Positions 31,418 through 40,764 of a stretch of DNA of 64,000 nucleotides are shown here, in pieces. The stretch is from contig NC_012865.1 in the NCBI RefSeq assembly GCF_000026945.1, forward strand, positions 558,001 to 622,000, read 5' to 3'. Made by a program: the position numbers and the translations under genes. Source of the DNA: Candida dubliniensis CD36 (Eukaryota; Ascomycota; Pichiomycetes; Serinales; Debaryomycetaceae). The notes below the pieces were generated by a model. That model made no database searches. It saw only the letters and a list, made by a program, of their open reading frames with translations, and was not told the origin of the DNA. The first letter of the stretch is position 1, and each line of letters opens with the position of its first letter.

Positions 31418-32638
31418 CTATTGTAGTACATCGTCTAATGTAAGATCATTAGATAGTTTTGCAGCTTCTTTCCAAAATTTAGATAAATGTCTAGCCCCTG
31501 AATCACAAGCAATAACAACAATTTTTTGACCAGGACCATTTTTCAATGCCATTTTCACGGCAGCAACACAATTAATTGCTGATGAACTCCCCAAAAATAA
31601 CCCATCATTAATACTTAAATATTTTGCCATTTTCAATGCTTGATCATCAGTTACTCTAATTGCTTCATCAATATATGGTTCAGCTTGTTTGAAATTCCAA
31701 GTTAATCGATTCAATCCAATCCCTTCTACTAAAGTATCAACTTGATGTCGTCTTCTTGTTCCCTCTTTTTCAACTGAGTCATACATGACTCCATAATTAA
31801 TCCTATTAGCTAAACCAGAACCTTGAGGATCAGCTAAAACAATTTTTGTCTTTGGGTTATATTCTTTTAAACATCTCCCGACTCCAGCAATGGTTCCACC
31901 AGTACCACTACCATTTATAAATACATCAATTTTATCTTGACCCATTTGTTGCAATAATTCTGGTCCCGTAGTTTCATAATGAATTCTCCAATTAAAATCA
32001 TTTTCAAATTGATCAGCAAATATTGCTCGTCGTTGAGAATCATTACTATTATTATTATTATTATTATTATTTTGATTTACTGCCAATGCTCCACGTCGAG
32101 CAGCATTAGTATATTGATTAGGATCCACTATACTTGCTGGTTTAACTGGTTCTAATTCCGCACCTAATGATTTCAATAATTGTAATTTTTCTGAAGATGT
32201 ATCATCAGGTAAACAAATATGACAAATATATCCCAAGGCATTACATAATATGGCTAATGATATCCCCGTTGATCCACTAGTACCTTCAAATATAATATTA
32301 TTAGCATTAGGAATTAATTGACCCGATGATTCTGCAGCTCTGATAATGGCCAATGCTACACGATCTTTAGCACTACCACCGGGATTACAAAGTTCTAATT
32401 TGGCATATATTTTACAACCTAATTGACGTGATAATGATTTTATTTCAATTAATGGAGTATTACCAATTAATGATTCGATGCCTCGAGTTCGTGGTGGTAA
32501 TAATGTTAGTTTGGAATGTAATTTGTTCTTGCTAGGAGAAATGGTAGTAATGTATAAATTATATAATTCTTTGGCAATTATAAATAATGATATTACCGAT
32601 GCTGAAGTTTGTAATGTTGATTTCCAATTAATTGGCAT
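31418..32638 (-). CDS. MCY1: Mitochondrial cysteine synthase-like PLP enzyme (Mcy1 type)
   Basis: This predicts 406 residues of fold-type II PLP enzyme. A hydrophobic segment near residues 12-30 (SASVISLFIIAKELYNLYIT) suggests anchoring in the mitochondrial outer membrane, as for S. cerevisiae Mcy1 (YGR012W). The active-site lysine lies in NPGGSAKDR (about K91). The substrate-binding loop FEGTSGSTGI and the PLP-phosphate loop INGSGTGGTIAG are present. The C-terminal IACDSGARHLS matches O-acetylserine sulfhydrylase and cystathionine beta-synthase relatives. A short Asn-rich insertion (NQNNNNNNNNSNDS) at about 185-200 is unlikely to be in the core. The substrate of Mcy1 proteins is not settled. 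The ATG at 32638 is the natural start. Confidence 0.9.
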   Translation of the reverse strand: MPINWKSTLQTSASVISLFIIAKELYNLYITTISPSKNKLHSKLTLLPPRTRGIESLIGNTPLIEIKSLSRQLGCKIYAKLELCNPGGSAKDRVALAIIRAAESSGQLIPNANNIIFEGTSGSTGISLAILCNALGYICHICLPDDTSSEKLQLLKSLGAELEPVKPASIVDPNQYTNAARRGALAVNQNNNNNNNNSNDSQRRAIFADQFENDFNWRIHYETTGPELLQQMGQDKIDVFINGSGTGGTIAGVGRCLKEYNPKTKIVLADPQGSGLANRINYGVMYDSVEKEGTRRRHQVDTLVEGIGLNRLTWNFKQAEPYIDEAIRVTDDQALKMAKYLSINDGLFLGSSSAINCVAAVKMALKNGPGQKIVVIACDSGARHLSKFWKEAAKLSNDLTLDDVLQ

Positions 32639-33262
32639 GTTAGTGTTGATTCTGATGAGTTTTGAAGTATTTTGAAATTTTTTTTTTTTTTTTTTTACAA
32701 CAACGCTCTTCTTTTAGTGGTAGGTATGATTCGCGACCACTTTGCAAGTTATAGGAGTACTTATCGGTGCAAGATTTACTCACAACATCGATATCATTTA
32801 GGGCTGGATTGTTTAGATAATATCAAAATCAAACTTAGTTAAGTGTGTGTTTCTTTATTTCTGACTCAAGATCATACTAAACTTATACTGTTCATACTCA
32901 ATGGAACGAAATGATGCTGATTATGAGGTTTCTCATACAATGATGAATCAATCATCGACCTACTAATGGTAATGACATATAACTTCATTGGCTTTGAAGA
33001 TTTGGTTACACATGTTGTGTTGATCAAAAGAAGTCACGTATATTGAGTATTCCTACCAAGCGGCACAGTTTACCCAATTAGGTAACAACCGGCGTTTAAT
33101 TACATCACAAAATCGAATCTTCATCGAGACTTGCAAAACTCCTCATTTTGCTTGTTTAGCGATAAGGATAAGGGATTGTATTTATATATAACCCAACAGC
33201 AACTACATACTTCTTAAACATATTAGCAACTTATTCTAACAAATTATTAACCATATTTAGCG
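32639..33262. promoter_or_regulatory. Divergent promoter region (MCY1 and DUF3445 gene)
   Basis: The 624-bp region carries a T run at 32679-32695 just upstream of MCY1 and a TATATA at about 33181-33190, 70-80 bp upstream of the right-hand start. No gene is seen. Confidence 0.55.
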
Positions 33263-34345
33263 ATGTTGCTCAGTTTTGCTATAGTTGTTGCTATCATCGT
33301 TGTAGGGTATTTTACAGTTTTACATTTTTGGTCCATTCCAAATCATTCCTCAGTAATAAATAACATCCCACCTGTTGCATCTAATTTCAAATGGGAAACA
33401 CAACAACCATTACCAATCAGACCATTTGTAAACAAAAAGAACTTCAACCCAAGTATGGCCATTAAAAATATTTCCGATTCTCCCCAAGATTGGTTACTTA
33501 TTGAAAATACTTATTACAACAATGTCAAACAAAGACAAAAACATATTGAATTAGAACCTGATATTTTAACATTTATTCATAACAATGATCAAACCAAACA
33601 AGCCGTTAGCGAATTTTATGATATGGTTACTCAATTCATATTACTGCGTTACCCAATGTATTTCAAATATGATTTTTGGTCAGGCATAATTACTAATACC
33701 ATCACCGATGATAAATTTCCCAAATATTCGAAATCATTAATACCTAATTATCAATCCATGGTAGAAATCCTTGGTCGTAACATTGAAGAAGATTTTTTAA
33801 TTTTAATTAAAAATAACCCTCAAAACAAAGAAGAAGAATATATTATGCGAGCATCAATGAATGGATTCCCAGCAGGATTTGATCCAAGAGTTAATTTCAA
33901 TCAACCAATATCATTTATTCATCAACCAGTACCACAATATAAATCAAAATTACAATTCTCCATGTCGAAATTTTTCAATAATTTACATCCAAATAAATTA
34001 TGGGTAAGACATAATTGGGGGGTTCAAACCCATAATCTGTATTTTAATATGGATACTAATCATGGTCGTCCTGGTGAAAGAATCCATCAATTATCAATGA
34101 ATGAAATTGATTTTGATAATGATGGATGTTGTTTACGATGTGAACGACAACTTTTCACTCGAATGCCACAATCTGGAGCAATAATAATGACTATTAGAAC
34201 GTATTTGACACCAATGAAACAGATAAAACAAGAAGGTTTAGGTCAAGAGTTGAGTAGAGCCATAGATGGATTACCTGATGATTTAGCATTTTATAAAAAA
34301 AGAAGTGCTTGGGGTGAAGCAGTTAAAGAATATTTATCAATATAG
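33263..34345 (+). CDS. Membrane-anchored DUF3445 / heme-dependent oxidative N-demethylase-like protein
   Basis: This predicts 360 residues. Residues 2-21 form a hydrophobic N-terminal anchor (LLSFAIVVAIIVVGYFTVLH). The remainder matches the fungal DUF3445 family, related to the alpha subunit of bacterial heme-dependent oxidative N-demethylase. Recognisable parts are DWLLIENTYYNNVKQR, MNGFPAGFDP and LWVRHNWGVQTHNLYF. The signature near the C terminus is CERQLFTRMPQSGAIIMTIR, where the family has an ERQxLxRLPxSGA block. Bacterial members demethylate small secondary amines; the fungal substrate is unknown to me. I assign the family from motif recognition only. The start ATG gives a complete anchor. 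Confidence 0.8.
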   Translation: MLLSFAIVVAIIVVGYFTVLHFWSIPNHSSVINNIPPVASNFKWETQQPLPIRPFVNKKNFNPSMAIKNISDSPQDWLLIENTYYNNVKQRQKHIELEPDILTFIHNNDQTKQAVSEFYDMVTQFILLRYPMYFKYDFWSGIITNTITDDKFPKYSKSLIPNYQSMVEILGRNIEEDFLILIKNNPQNKEEEYIMRASMNGFPAGFDPRVNFNQPISFIHQPVPQYKSKLQFSMSKFFNNLHPNKLWVRHNWGVQTHNLYFNMDTNHGRPGERIHQLSMNEIDFDNDGCCLRCERQLFTRMPQSGAIIMTIRTYLTPMKQIKQEGLGQELSRAIDGLPDDLAFYKKRSAWGEAVKEYLSI

Positions 34346-35059
34346 AAATATCTAGAGTAAATGAGCGAGAAATAGTATTCAATAATTACAAGACATTTTG
34401 TTACAAAGTAGACGTGGGGTGATTCACAGAGTTAGAAGAAAAACCTATTCGAAGCAATCAAGAAGAGATTCAATATCCATGTTCAGGAATTAAACATTAA
34501 CGGTAAAGTACAGCAAACAGTAGCTCATTTGTTCAAATAAAAAAACTGTTTTGCTTGGTATTTGTTCTAATTTTACGAATTTAGGGTGGGGGATCTCGAT
34601 ATCTCCGTATGTGTAGATGTAAATTATTAAACAATTTATTGAAAACATGAGATAACACAATAATACAAAGAGGATAACCGATTCCCTCACTAAATTTTGA
34701 GCAAAATATGCTACTAAACAATTGTGGATACCTTGTATCTCATTTTCCTTTCTGTGAATTATATTAGCAATTTTTATTTTTGTCCCGAGAAAGGCCATTG
34801 GATCTATAAATAGTATTTTCACCCGCATCGAATTGAATTCTCTGATTTTTAAAAAAAATACTCCCAGCTACTCCTTTCATTCTTTTATTGTTGGTTGTTA
34901 GAGCCTATACATTCATTCCACTAATACATCTTTTGGCTAAGTTTGCAGTTGTCAATAACTCTCGCTAATAGCTATCTCATTGGTACCTTTTCTTCCCAAC
35001 ACTGCCACACACAGATCGACACAGATCTACACAGATCCCCACAGCATTCTTTTATCACT
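34346..35059. promoter_or_regulatory. VAN1 upstream region
   Basis: This 714-bp region lies between the DUF3445 stop and the VAN1 ATG. The frame of VAN1 is open back to 34943 but has no ATG there. Four near-repeats of ACACAGATC occur just before the gene (about 35009-35040). A reverse-strand 112-codon frame (34490-34828) is not supported. Confidence 0.5.
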
Positions 35060-36373
35060 ATGTTATCAGCTGAATTAAAAAGAAGAAAGAAATTGCTACT
35101 CCCATTAGCATTAATTTCTGGTATTATTGGGTTAATCTTTTTCACCAATTACAATTATTCCTTTACAACAACCTCCCATCCAGTATTGTCGTCATCTTCA
35201 ATTACACCTCACAAAAGTAATAGTGCTTTCCCAAAATTAGATCAATCTTCTTCAGCAAAGGCTAAACCAAACCCTGGTAATTTAATTGTTAATCATCAGA
35301 ATGATAAATCCAAGACTGATACTTATTTCACTAAATTCACCCATAAAGATCCTCAATTTGATTATACAAAAATAACATACACTTCAACCAATAAGAACTT
35401 CATAACCAACAATATCAAAGTCGACGAAGAAACTGGTGAAACCACTGAAGTTGTCAATAAACCAACAGTATTAATCATGTCTGTCATTGGAAACAATGAA
35501 CCATATGGAAGTGATAGATATTTTGATCAATTCATGCTCACTGTATTATCCTTAGTTGAAAACCAACCAGATTATGAATTCTCATTAGGATTATTAAACA
35601 ATAATAATGAAGAGTTTATTAGGATTCAAGATTATTTTGAAAAAAATCTTCAAAAAGATTTACCAGAGACTTTATCATCAATTTTCAAATCAATTAGTTT
35701 GATTTCTGCCCCATTTTTAGATCAAAACACTGGATTTTCACGTGAACAAAGACACGATGATCGTGTACAACGATTAAGACGTCGATTGATTGCAAAATCT
35801 AGGAACTTTTTATTGTTAAACAGTTTAAATCTTGAACAATATGTGTTAAGTTTAGATGCAGACATGGTTAGATTCGAACATCCTGAAAAATTTATTAAAA
35901 CTTTTATTGATTCCAAAAAAGATATCGTAGTTCCAAGAATTGAACGTCCTGGTTTAAAAGATTATGATAAGAATTCTTGGCGTGGTCAAAGAACAAAACC
36001 AACAAAAGAACAATTGGATAAAATGGATAATAATCAATGGGATCAATGGAATTATGTACCTCATGATGTTAAAGATCACATATATCATTTCCAAACATAT
36101 TTGGATAACAAAGATAATGAATATGACCTACATAAAGATGAATACGATTATATTGTCCCCTTGGATTCAGTTGGTGGTGCAGTCTTGTTTGCTAAATCAA
36201 TTGTTTTCAAACAAGGTGTTGTTTTTCCTACTAGTTTGATTGTTGGAACAACTTGGGATAGACAAGAAGGTTATGATGGTATAGAAACAGAAGGAGTTTG
36301 TTATTTAGCTAAACCTTTGGGATTTTCTTGTTGGGGTATGCCTAATGTTGTTGCTCATCACTCTGGAGGTTAA
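35060..36373 (+). CDS. VAN1: Anp1/Van1/Mnn9 family Golgi alpha-1,6-mannosyltransferase (Van1-like)
   Basis: This predicts a 437-residue type II Golgi protein (GT62). The start at 35060 (MLSAELKRRKKLLLPL) places a basic patch before a transmembrane helix at about 12-30. A Ser/Thr/Lys stem runs to about 130. The catalytic domain starts near TVLIMSVIGNNEPYGSDRYF. It contains EQRHDDRVQRLRRRLIAKSRN and the metal-binding DxD in YVLSLDADMVRFEHP (about 266), and ends PLGFSCWGMPNVVAHHSGG. Van1 and Mnn9 form M-Pol I, which starts the long alpha-1,6 backbone of N-linked outer-chain mannan. The Van1/Anp1/Mnn9 paralogues are similar. The long stem favours Van1 over Mnn9, but Anp1 cannot be excluded without alignment. 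It is convergent with SRC1. Confidence 0.85.
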   Translation: MLSAELKRRKKLLLPLALISGIIGLIFFTNYNYSFTTTSHPVLSSSSITPHKSNSAFPKLDQSSSAKAKPNPGNLIVNHQNDKSKTDTYFTKFTHKDPQFDYTKITYTSTNKNFITNNIKVDEETGETTEVVNKPTVLIMSVIGNNEPYGSDRYFDQFMLTVLSLVENQPDYEFSLGLLNNNNEEFIRIQDYFEKNLQKDLPETLSSIFKSISLISAPFLDQNTGFSREQRHDDRVQRLRRRLIAKSRNFLLLNSLNLEQYVLSLDADMVRFEHPEKFIKTFIDSKKDIVVPRIERPGLKDYDKNSWRGQRTKPTKEQLDKMDNNQWDQWNYVPHDVKDHIYHFQTYLDNKDNEYDLHKDEYDYIVPLDSVGGAVLFAKSIVFKQGVVFPTSLIVGTTWDRQEGYDGIETEGVCYLAKPLGFSCWGMPNVVAHHSGG

Positions 36374-36534
36374 TATGTAGTTTTTGCTTTTCAATTTAGT
36401 TTTATAGATTTATTCGCTGGTTTTTTGAGATTGTTTTATTTTATTTTATTTTATTGTGTATGTATGTATTTGTTAATCTAATTGTATCACTCTTTATACA
36501 TTTTTATGTTATACATTATATATTAACGGAAACT

Positions 36535-39503
36535 TTATATACCTATATATTCCCAAACTTTCATGATTTCACCATTATTTTCTACAATTTGGCTACTAAT
36601 ATTAGAATTATGTTCAACTTTCACACTCACATCTTTCCACATGGTGATACGTTGATGCAAATTATCTTCATTACTCAAGATCAAATCTCGTAATTGGCTA
36701 GCCCCAATATAGGAATTTATTTCAGAATTTTCTTTAGACATATTGGACTGCATTTTCAATTTTTTCAAAACTTCCTCATAAAGAATATCAATTTTCACCA
36801 GATATAATTGATATTGTTTATATTTATATTGAATGATTTTAGTAATTATAATAATTAATGCAACACCCAATAATTTGTATTTGTGTTCTGTGACACTTCC
36901 CATAATACTATTGCGGATCTGACATTTTAAACTAATGTTAGATAATGACGTTGATCGAAGAATTTTGTATTCGTCTTTGCTTTCCGTTTCAGCGTTGTCA
37001 AAGTCAAATGTAAATTCATTGGTTGCAACATTTGAATGTCTCTTCTAAAAAATAAAAAAGTATGTGTTAGTATTTGAACATTAATAGAACAATTAACAAA
37101 AATAAAAAAAAAAAAAATCTTATCGTACTTGCCTTACTATAATATCTGGTTCCTTTTCTAATTCAATAACAGATCGATCCCATAATTCTTCAAATTCATC
37201 AATAGTAATATAAGGTGCTTTCATTGACAATAGCAAATCATGCAAATCATTTAATTTAATTCCACTTTCTTCATCATTGGGGTTCTGTCCACATTGAATT
37301 GCTGCATTTTTGCTTCTTAACAAATCCAACGCAACATCAATCATAATTTCTAATTTCTCGGCCTTTTTGGTGTCTGGAATACACTTTTTATGTCCCGGTA
37401 CAATGAAATCATACCATGGCTTATACTCCATAAAATCTTCGAAACATCCAATCTCCAAATTGGTATAACATCTAGCATGTAAAGGACAATTTATACATTC
37501 TGGTTTAAAATTAGTATCTAAAACTTGTCCAAGTTTGTTCAAGTATTCATTATCAGAATTGGCAAATGTTGGCAGATCAATTTCTTGTCCACAGTATCCG
37601 ACAGCATATTTTTGTTCATAGTACCATAATCCAAAAAGACCACCACTACAGATTAGCACCCACAAGAACATTGATAACAACAATCTTCTTATTGAAAATG
37701 GCAATGCAAAATGTTTGGTCGAGGCGTTAGCTGAATCATTCTTGGTAGGACTCACTGGCTTTGTGAGTTCAGAAATATCTTCTTCGTCTGACTCATCATC
37801 TGTCTCATATTTTTGTGATCCCAATGAAATCAATCTTGGCTTCGGTGTCAATGCAGATTTAGTAACTAATGGAGATAACTTTTTTGTTGATTTGATTTTA
37901 GCAGACGGAGTCAGAGTATTGGAAGAACGTTTTCTTGCTGTTTGTATTTTGGTATAAGTTTTCTTTGTTTTTTCATTTGATCTGTTCAAATTCTTGGGGG
38001 TCTCTTTTCTTGATGTACGGTTATTTCCAATCAGTTGTTTTTCAATATTAGTAACTGGTGTTGATTCATCTTTAGCAGGTGTTAAGTCTTTAGCCTTAGA
38101 TGGTGTAACAACAGGAGGCTCAAAACCTTGGATTGTAATACCCAACAGTTTTGCCAAATCAGGACTGGCTTGTGATTGATTTTTCTTGCTTTGGATTTTC
38201 TTCAATTCTGCATCAAAATCTTTGGTTTCGTCTTCAATAGATTTAAAGGATTTTTCATTGGTCGTTGGAGACGATACTGACCGGTCCCCAGATTTCTTTG
38301 GCGTGACTCTTTTAGACAGTGATTTAGGTTTCTTGATTTTGGAAGCAGATCCAGGTGAAATTAACGAAGTTTCCTTCTTTTTGTGTTCTTTTTTCGATGA
38401 TGATGAAGGAGCCCGAGTTTGGGTACTACCAGATCTTGCAACTGGTGCTTTCTTTTTCGTCTCGGTACGGATAAACTCTTCAATGAATTCAACGTCACTA
38501 TCATTGTCGTCTTCAAACAATGATCTATTTTCTTCTGCAGTACGTTGAGAAGGCTTAATCTTTTTAACAAGAGTGCTATCGTCGCCTTCTTCAGCATCTT
38601 GATGCTTTCTCTTTTTTGTTGACGAACCAGGAGGTGATTGAAAAACGTTTTCCTTGCTGAAATTGGTGTTTTCAGGTGTACTCTCTTTGTGAATTTCCTT
38701 CTTAGCTGGTTGTTCAACTTTCTCAGTTTCCTTCTTGGCTTGTTGCTCAACTTTCTCCTTTTCGATATCACTGCTTTCAGTAACTTCAGGCGTGGATTCG
38801 ATTGTCTTTTTCGTCTTCAGTTTCAGTGTATTTCTCAGTTTTGCTTTGGTATTCTTAGACGATTTTCTAATATTAAGTACCGAATCATCAAGATCGAATA
38901 AACTATTCAATGGCTTAGATCGATTGCTTCTAGATGATAATCTTGATGACGACCTAGAAGCAGGCTTTGCTTCATCATCTTTACTTTCTGTGTCAGACTC
39001 TGATTCTGGGCTTTTTGTTCTTGAAGTTGACCTAGAAGTAGAATTCCGAGTTCCAGAACTTGCTCTTGATTTGGGTTTAGAAATCTTCTTGGTTTTGTTT
39101 CTGGATTTAGACACATTAATTTTTTCATTAGAATCATCTGATTCAGTATCACTGACAAACAAAGTAGATGCCTTTTCAGAAGTTGTTGATTTCTCACTAG
39201 GTTTCTCAACGTCACTGGCGTTTACAAAACCATCATCATTCATATTTTCAACTTTTGCATTATATTCTGAAAGTAGCTTCTTAGAATTAGGGGCAATCTC
39301 CTTGTTGAAGATTTCAATCAAAGTTGATTTTGGAGCAGAGCTATCGTACTGAATAGCATGTAAGTTCAATACTTTTCTCAATTGCGCTACGGTGAATGTA
39401 GTTGGATCGAAATCTAAAATTTGCATACAGTTAGTATTAATTCATTGCCATTGTTTACTTTAATACAAAAGATCAATTACATACCTTCTTTGAGGTGATC
39501 CAT
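36535..39503 (-). CDS. SRC1: Src1/Heh1 (LEM/MAN1-type) inner nuclear membrane protein, three exons
   Basis: Best model: exon 1 39503-39485, exon 2 39413-37138 and exon 3 37044-36535, giving about 934 residues. Exon 1 (ATG GAT CAC CTC AAA GAA G) joins exon 2 to read MDHLKEDFDPTTFTVAQLR, a HeH/LEM-like helix-extension-helix start as in S. cerevisiae Src1. Without it the frame would start MQILDFDP, whose ATG lies inside intron 1 and overlaps the 3' splice site. A long Ser/Lys/Glu-rich disordered region holds a nuclear-import-like basic patch (STKKRKHQ ... VKKIKPSQ, about 270-295). Then come a first membrane helix (LLLSMFLWVLICSGGLFGLW), a Cys-containing lumenal MAN1 domain and, in exon 3, a second membrane helix (KLLGVALIIIITKIIQ) and C-terminal nucleoplasmic region. 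It tethers telomeres and rDNA to the nuclear envelope and helps pore-complex quality control. Alternative 5' splice sites are described separately. Confidence 0.88.
37045..37137 (-). other. SRC1 intron 2 with overlapping 5' splice sites
   Basis: An exact TACTAAC branch point lies at 37072-37066 and the 3' site is TTTTTTAG ending at 37045. The donor region reads GTAAGGCAAGTACGA from 37137. GTAAGG (37137) joins in phase to AAGAGACATTC, GTACGA (37128) is also in phase and adds three residues, and GCAAGT (37132) shifts the frame to an early stop. Without splicing the protein ends in VRQVR at 37120. Exon 3 encodes the rest of the MAN1 domain and the second membrane helix. Confidence 0.82.
39414..39484 (-). 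other. SRC1 intron 1 (71 nt)
   Basis: The 5' splice site is GTATGT at 39484-39479. The branch point is an exact TACTAAC at 39436-39430 and the 3' site is ATTTTAG ending at 39414. Splicing restores MDHLKEDFDP in frame with the HeH domain. All three signals are canonical for this clade. Confidence 0.88.
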
Positions 39504-39794
39504 GGCTCAATGGTTGTTTCAGGGATAGAGGTAGAATCTCTTATAGTGTAGGTGTTTTGGGTTTTTTTTTTTTTGGTTTTTGCCCTTGATGATGTTTCAA
39601 AGCATGATGCTATTTTTTTTTTTCTTAGTTTGCTGTTGGTATATTTGTGTTTGTTTTGGTTTTCAGTTTTGTCGCATTGGGGTCGTGCGCGTGATCTCAG
39701 ATATACGAGCACCCAAAAAAAAAAAGTGTCTTCAGAATCAAGAAACTATAGTTCCACATACCATTAAATCAAGATTGCATGCTCCCGATATATT

Positions 39795-40742
39795 ATGAGT
39801 GAGGCACCAATATTGTCGTATAAAAAGCCAAGTTCTAACAAGAATTCTTTCTCAGTTTCTGGATCTACCCCATCTACACCAGTATTATCTCATTCGGGAT
39901 CACCAGTTCCACCAGCGATCCAACTGCCAGCATCAATTGATTCTCCACGATCGTCAACTCTGACAACGAATGCAGGATCATCTACTAGAAAGGTGTCAGC
40001 AAGGAGAAAAGCATTACAAGATTTTTACCATTTAAATAGCAATCAAGACAAAGTCCCATCAAATGGCAACGACACCACCAATGAGGATGCTTCGAACAAG
40101 TCCAATCTCAATGATATTGAGAACTTAATTAAAACTGCACCAATTGAAGAAATTTTGAAAATACGAAATGATTTGACAGCAAAGTTAAATTCATCTAATC
40201 AAACTAAAAAGTCAATAATTTATGATAATTACTATGAATTGATCAAACTAAGTAATACTTTATCGGATTTGTCCACATCGAAACCAAAGAGGAAATCAGT
40301 TTCAACAGGGTTAAAAATATTTACTGATGATGAAGATAAGCGAGAGGGTGATGGGGATAAAAAGCTGACTGAATTGACAAAAGAGGAGTATGTTGACCAG
40401 GTTCTTAAAGAATTATCTGAATTTGCTACTACAGAGGCCCCGACTTTCAATGGAACGTTTAATGAAGTACTTGGAAAATTAAAAGAGCAAGATGAAGCTG
40501 ATAATTCCAGCATGGTTGTATTGAATGATGATAAGCTAACAGAGAAAATAGAATCTCCTGAAGATATAGCAAAACAGATAAGCCACATTAACTATATATT
40601 AAATTTGTCATTAAGGATGAATGTTGATGAAACAGAACGGGAACAAGCAATTGAATATATCGATAAAGTTATTTCGGATAATCCTGAAAATGAAATTTTA
40701 TCATTACAATTAGGTAAAATAAAACACGATATCACTACCTAA
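39795..40742 (+). CDS. VPS51: Vps51-like GARP tethering complex subunit
   Basis: This predicts 315 residues. After a Ser/Pro-rich N terminus, the core ARRKALQDFYHLNSNQ is the hallmark FY-containing start of Vps51 proteins (RRLLLREFYNLENEQ in S. cerevisiae). It is followed by IEEILKIRNDLTAKLNSSNQ and KKSIIYDNYYELIKLSNTL, matching the yeast segment ending TLVYENYNKFIAATDTI. Vps51 joins Vps52, Vps53 and Vps54 at the late Golgi and binds the SNARE Tlg1 through its N terminus to tether endosome-derived vesicles. S. cerevisiae Vps51 is 164 residues; here about 150 extra acidic C-terminal residues follow. The start is 291 bp from the SRC1 start (divergent), and the stop is 22 bp from the POP4 stop. 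Confidence 0.85.
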   Translation: MSEAPILSYKKPSSNKNSFSVSGSTPSTPVLSHSGSPVPPAIQLPASIDSPRSSTLTTNAGSSTRKVSARRKALQDFYHLNSNQDKVPSNGNDTTNEDASNKSNLNDIENLIKTAPIEEILKIRNDLTAKLNSSNQTKKSIIYDNYYELIKLSNTLSDLSTSKPKRKSVSTGLKIFTDDEDKREGDGDKKLTELTKEEYVDQVLKELSEFATTEAPTFNGTFNEVLGKLKEQDEADNSSMVVLNDDKLTEKIESPEDIAKQISHINYILNLSLRMNVDETEREQAIEYIDKVISDNPENEILSLQLGKIKHDITT

Positions 40743-40764
40743 TTCACATTTACATACGTATATT
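40743..40764. terminator. 22-bp gap between convergent VPS51 and POP4 stop codons
   Basis: With so little space, each mRNA must run into the coding region of the other before its polyadenylation site. No separate 3'-end signals fit in the gap. Confidence 0.6.

Noticed and set aside
34490..34828. 112-codon reverse-strand frame in the VAN1 upstream region
   Set aside because: It lies within a promoter, has no domain, and its composition matches non-coding AT-rich DNA. I saw no supporting start context.
34943..35059. Upstream in-frame extension of VAN1
   Set aside because: No ATG, and it would bury the membrane anchor; the ATG at 35060 gives a normal type II topology.
38735..39352. 205-codon forward frame antisense to SRC1
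   Set aside because: It is a mirror of the Ser/Lys/Glu-rich codons of SRC1 exon 2; the Ser/Phe/Leu/Asp-rich product is typical of such shadows.
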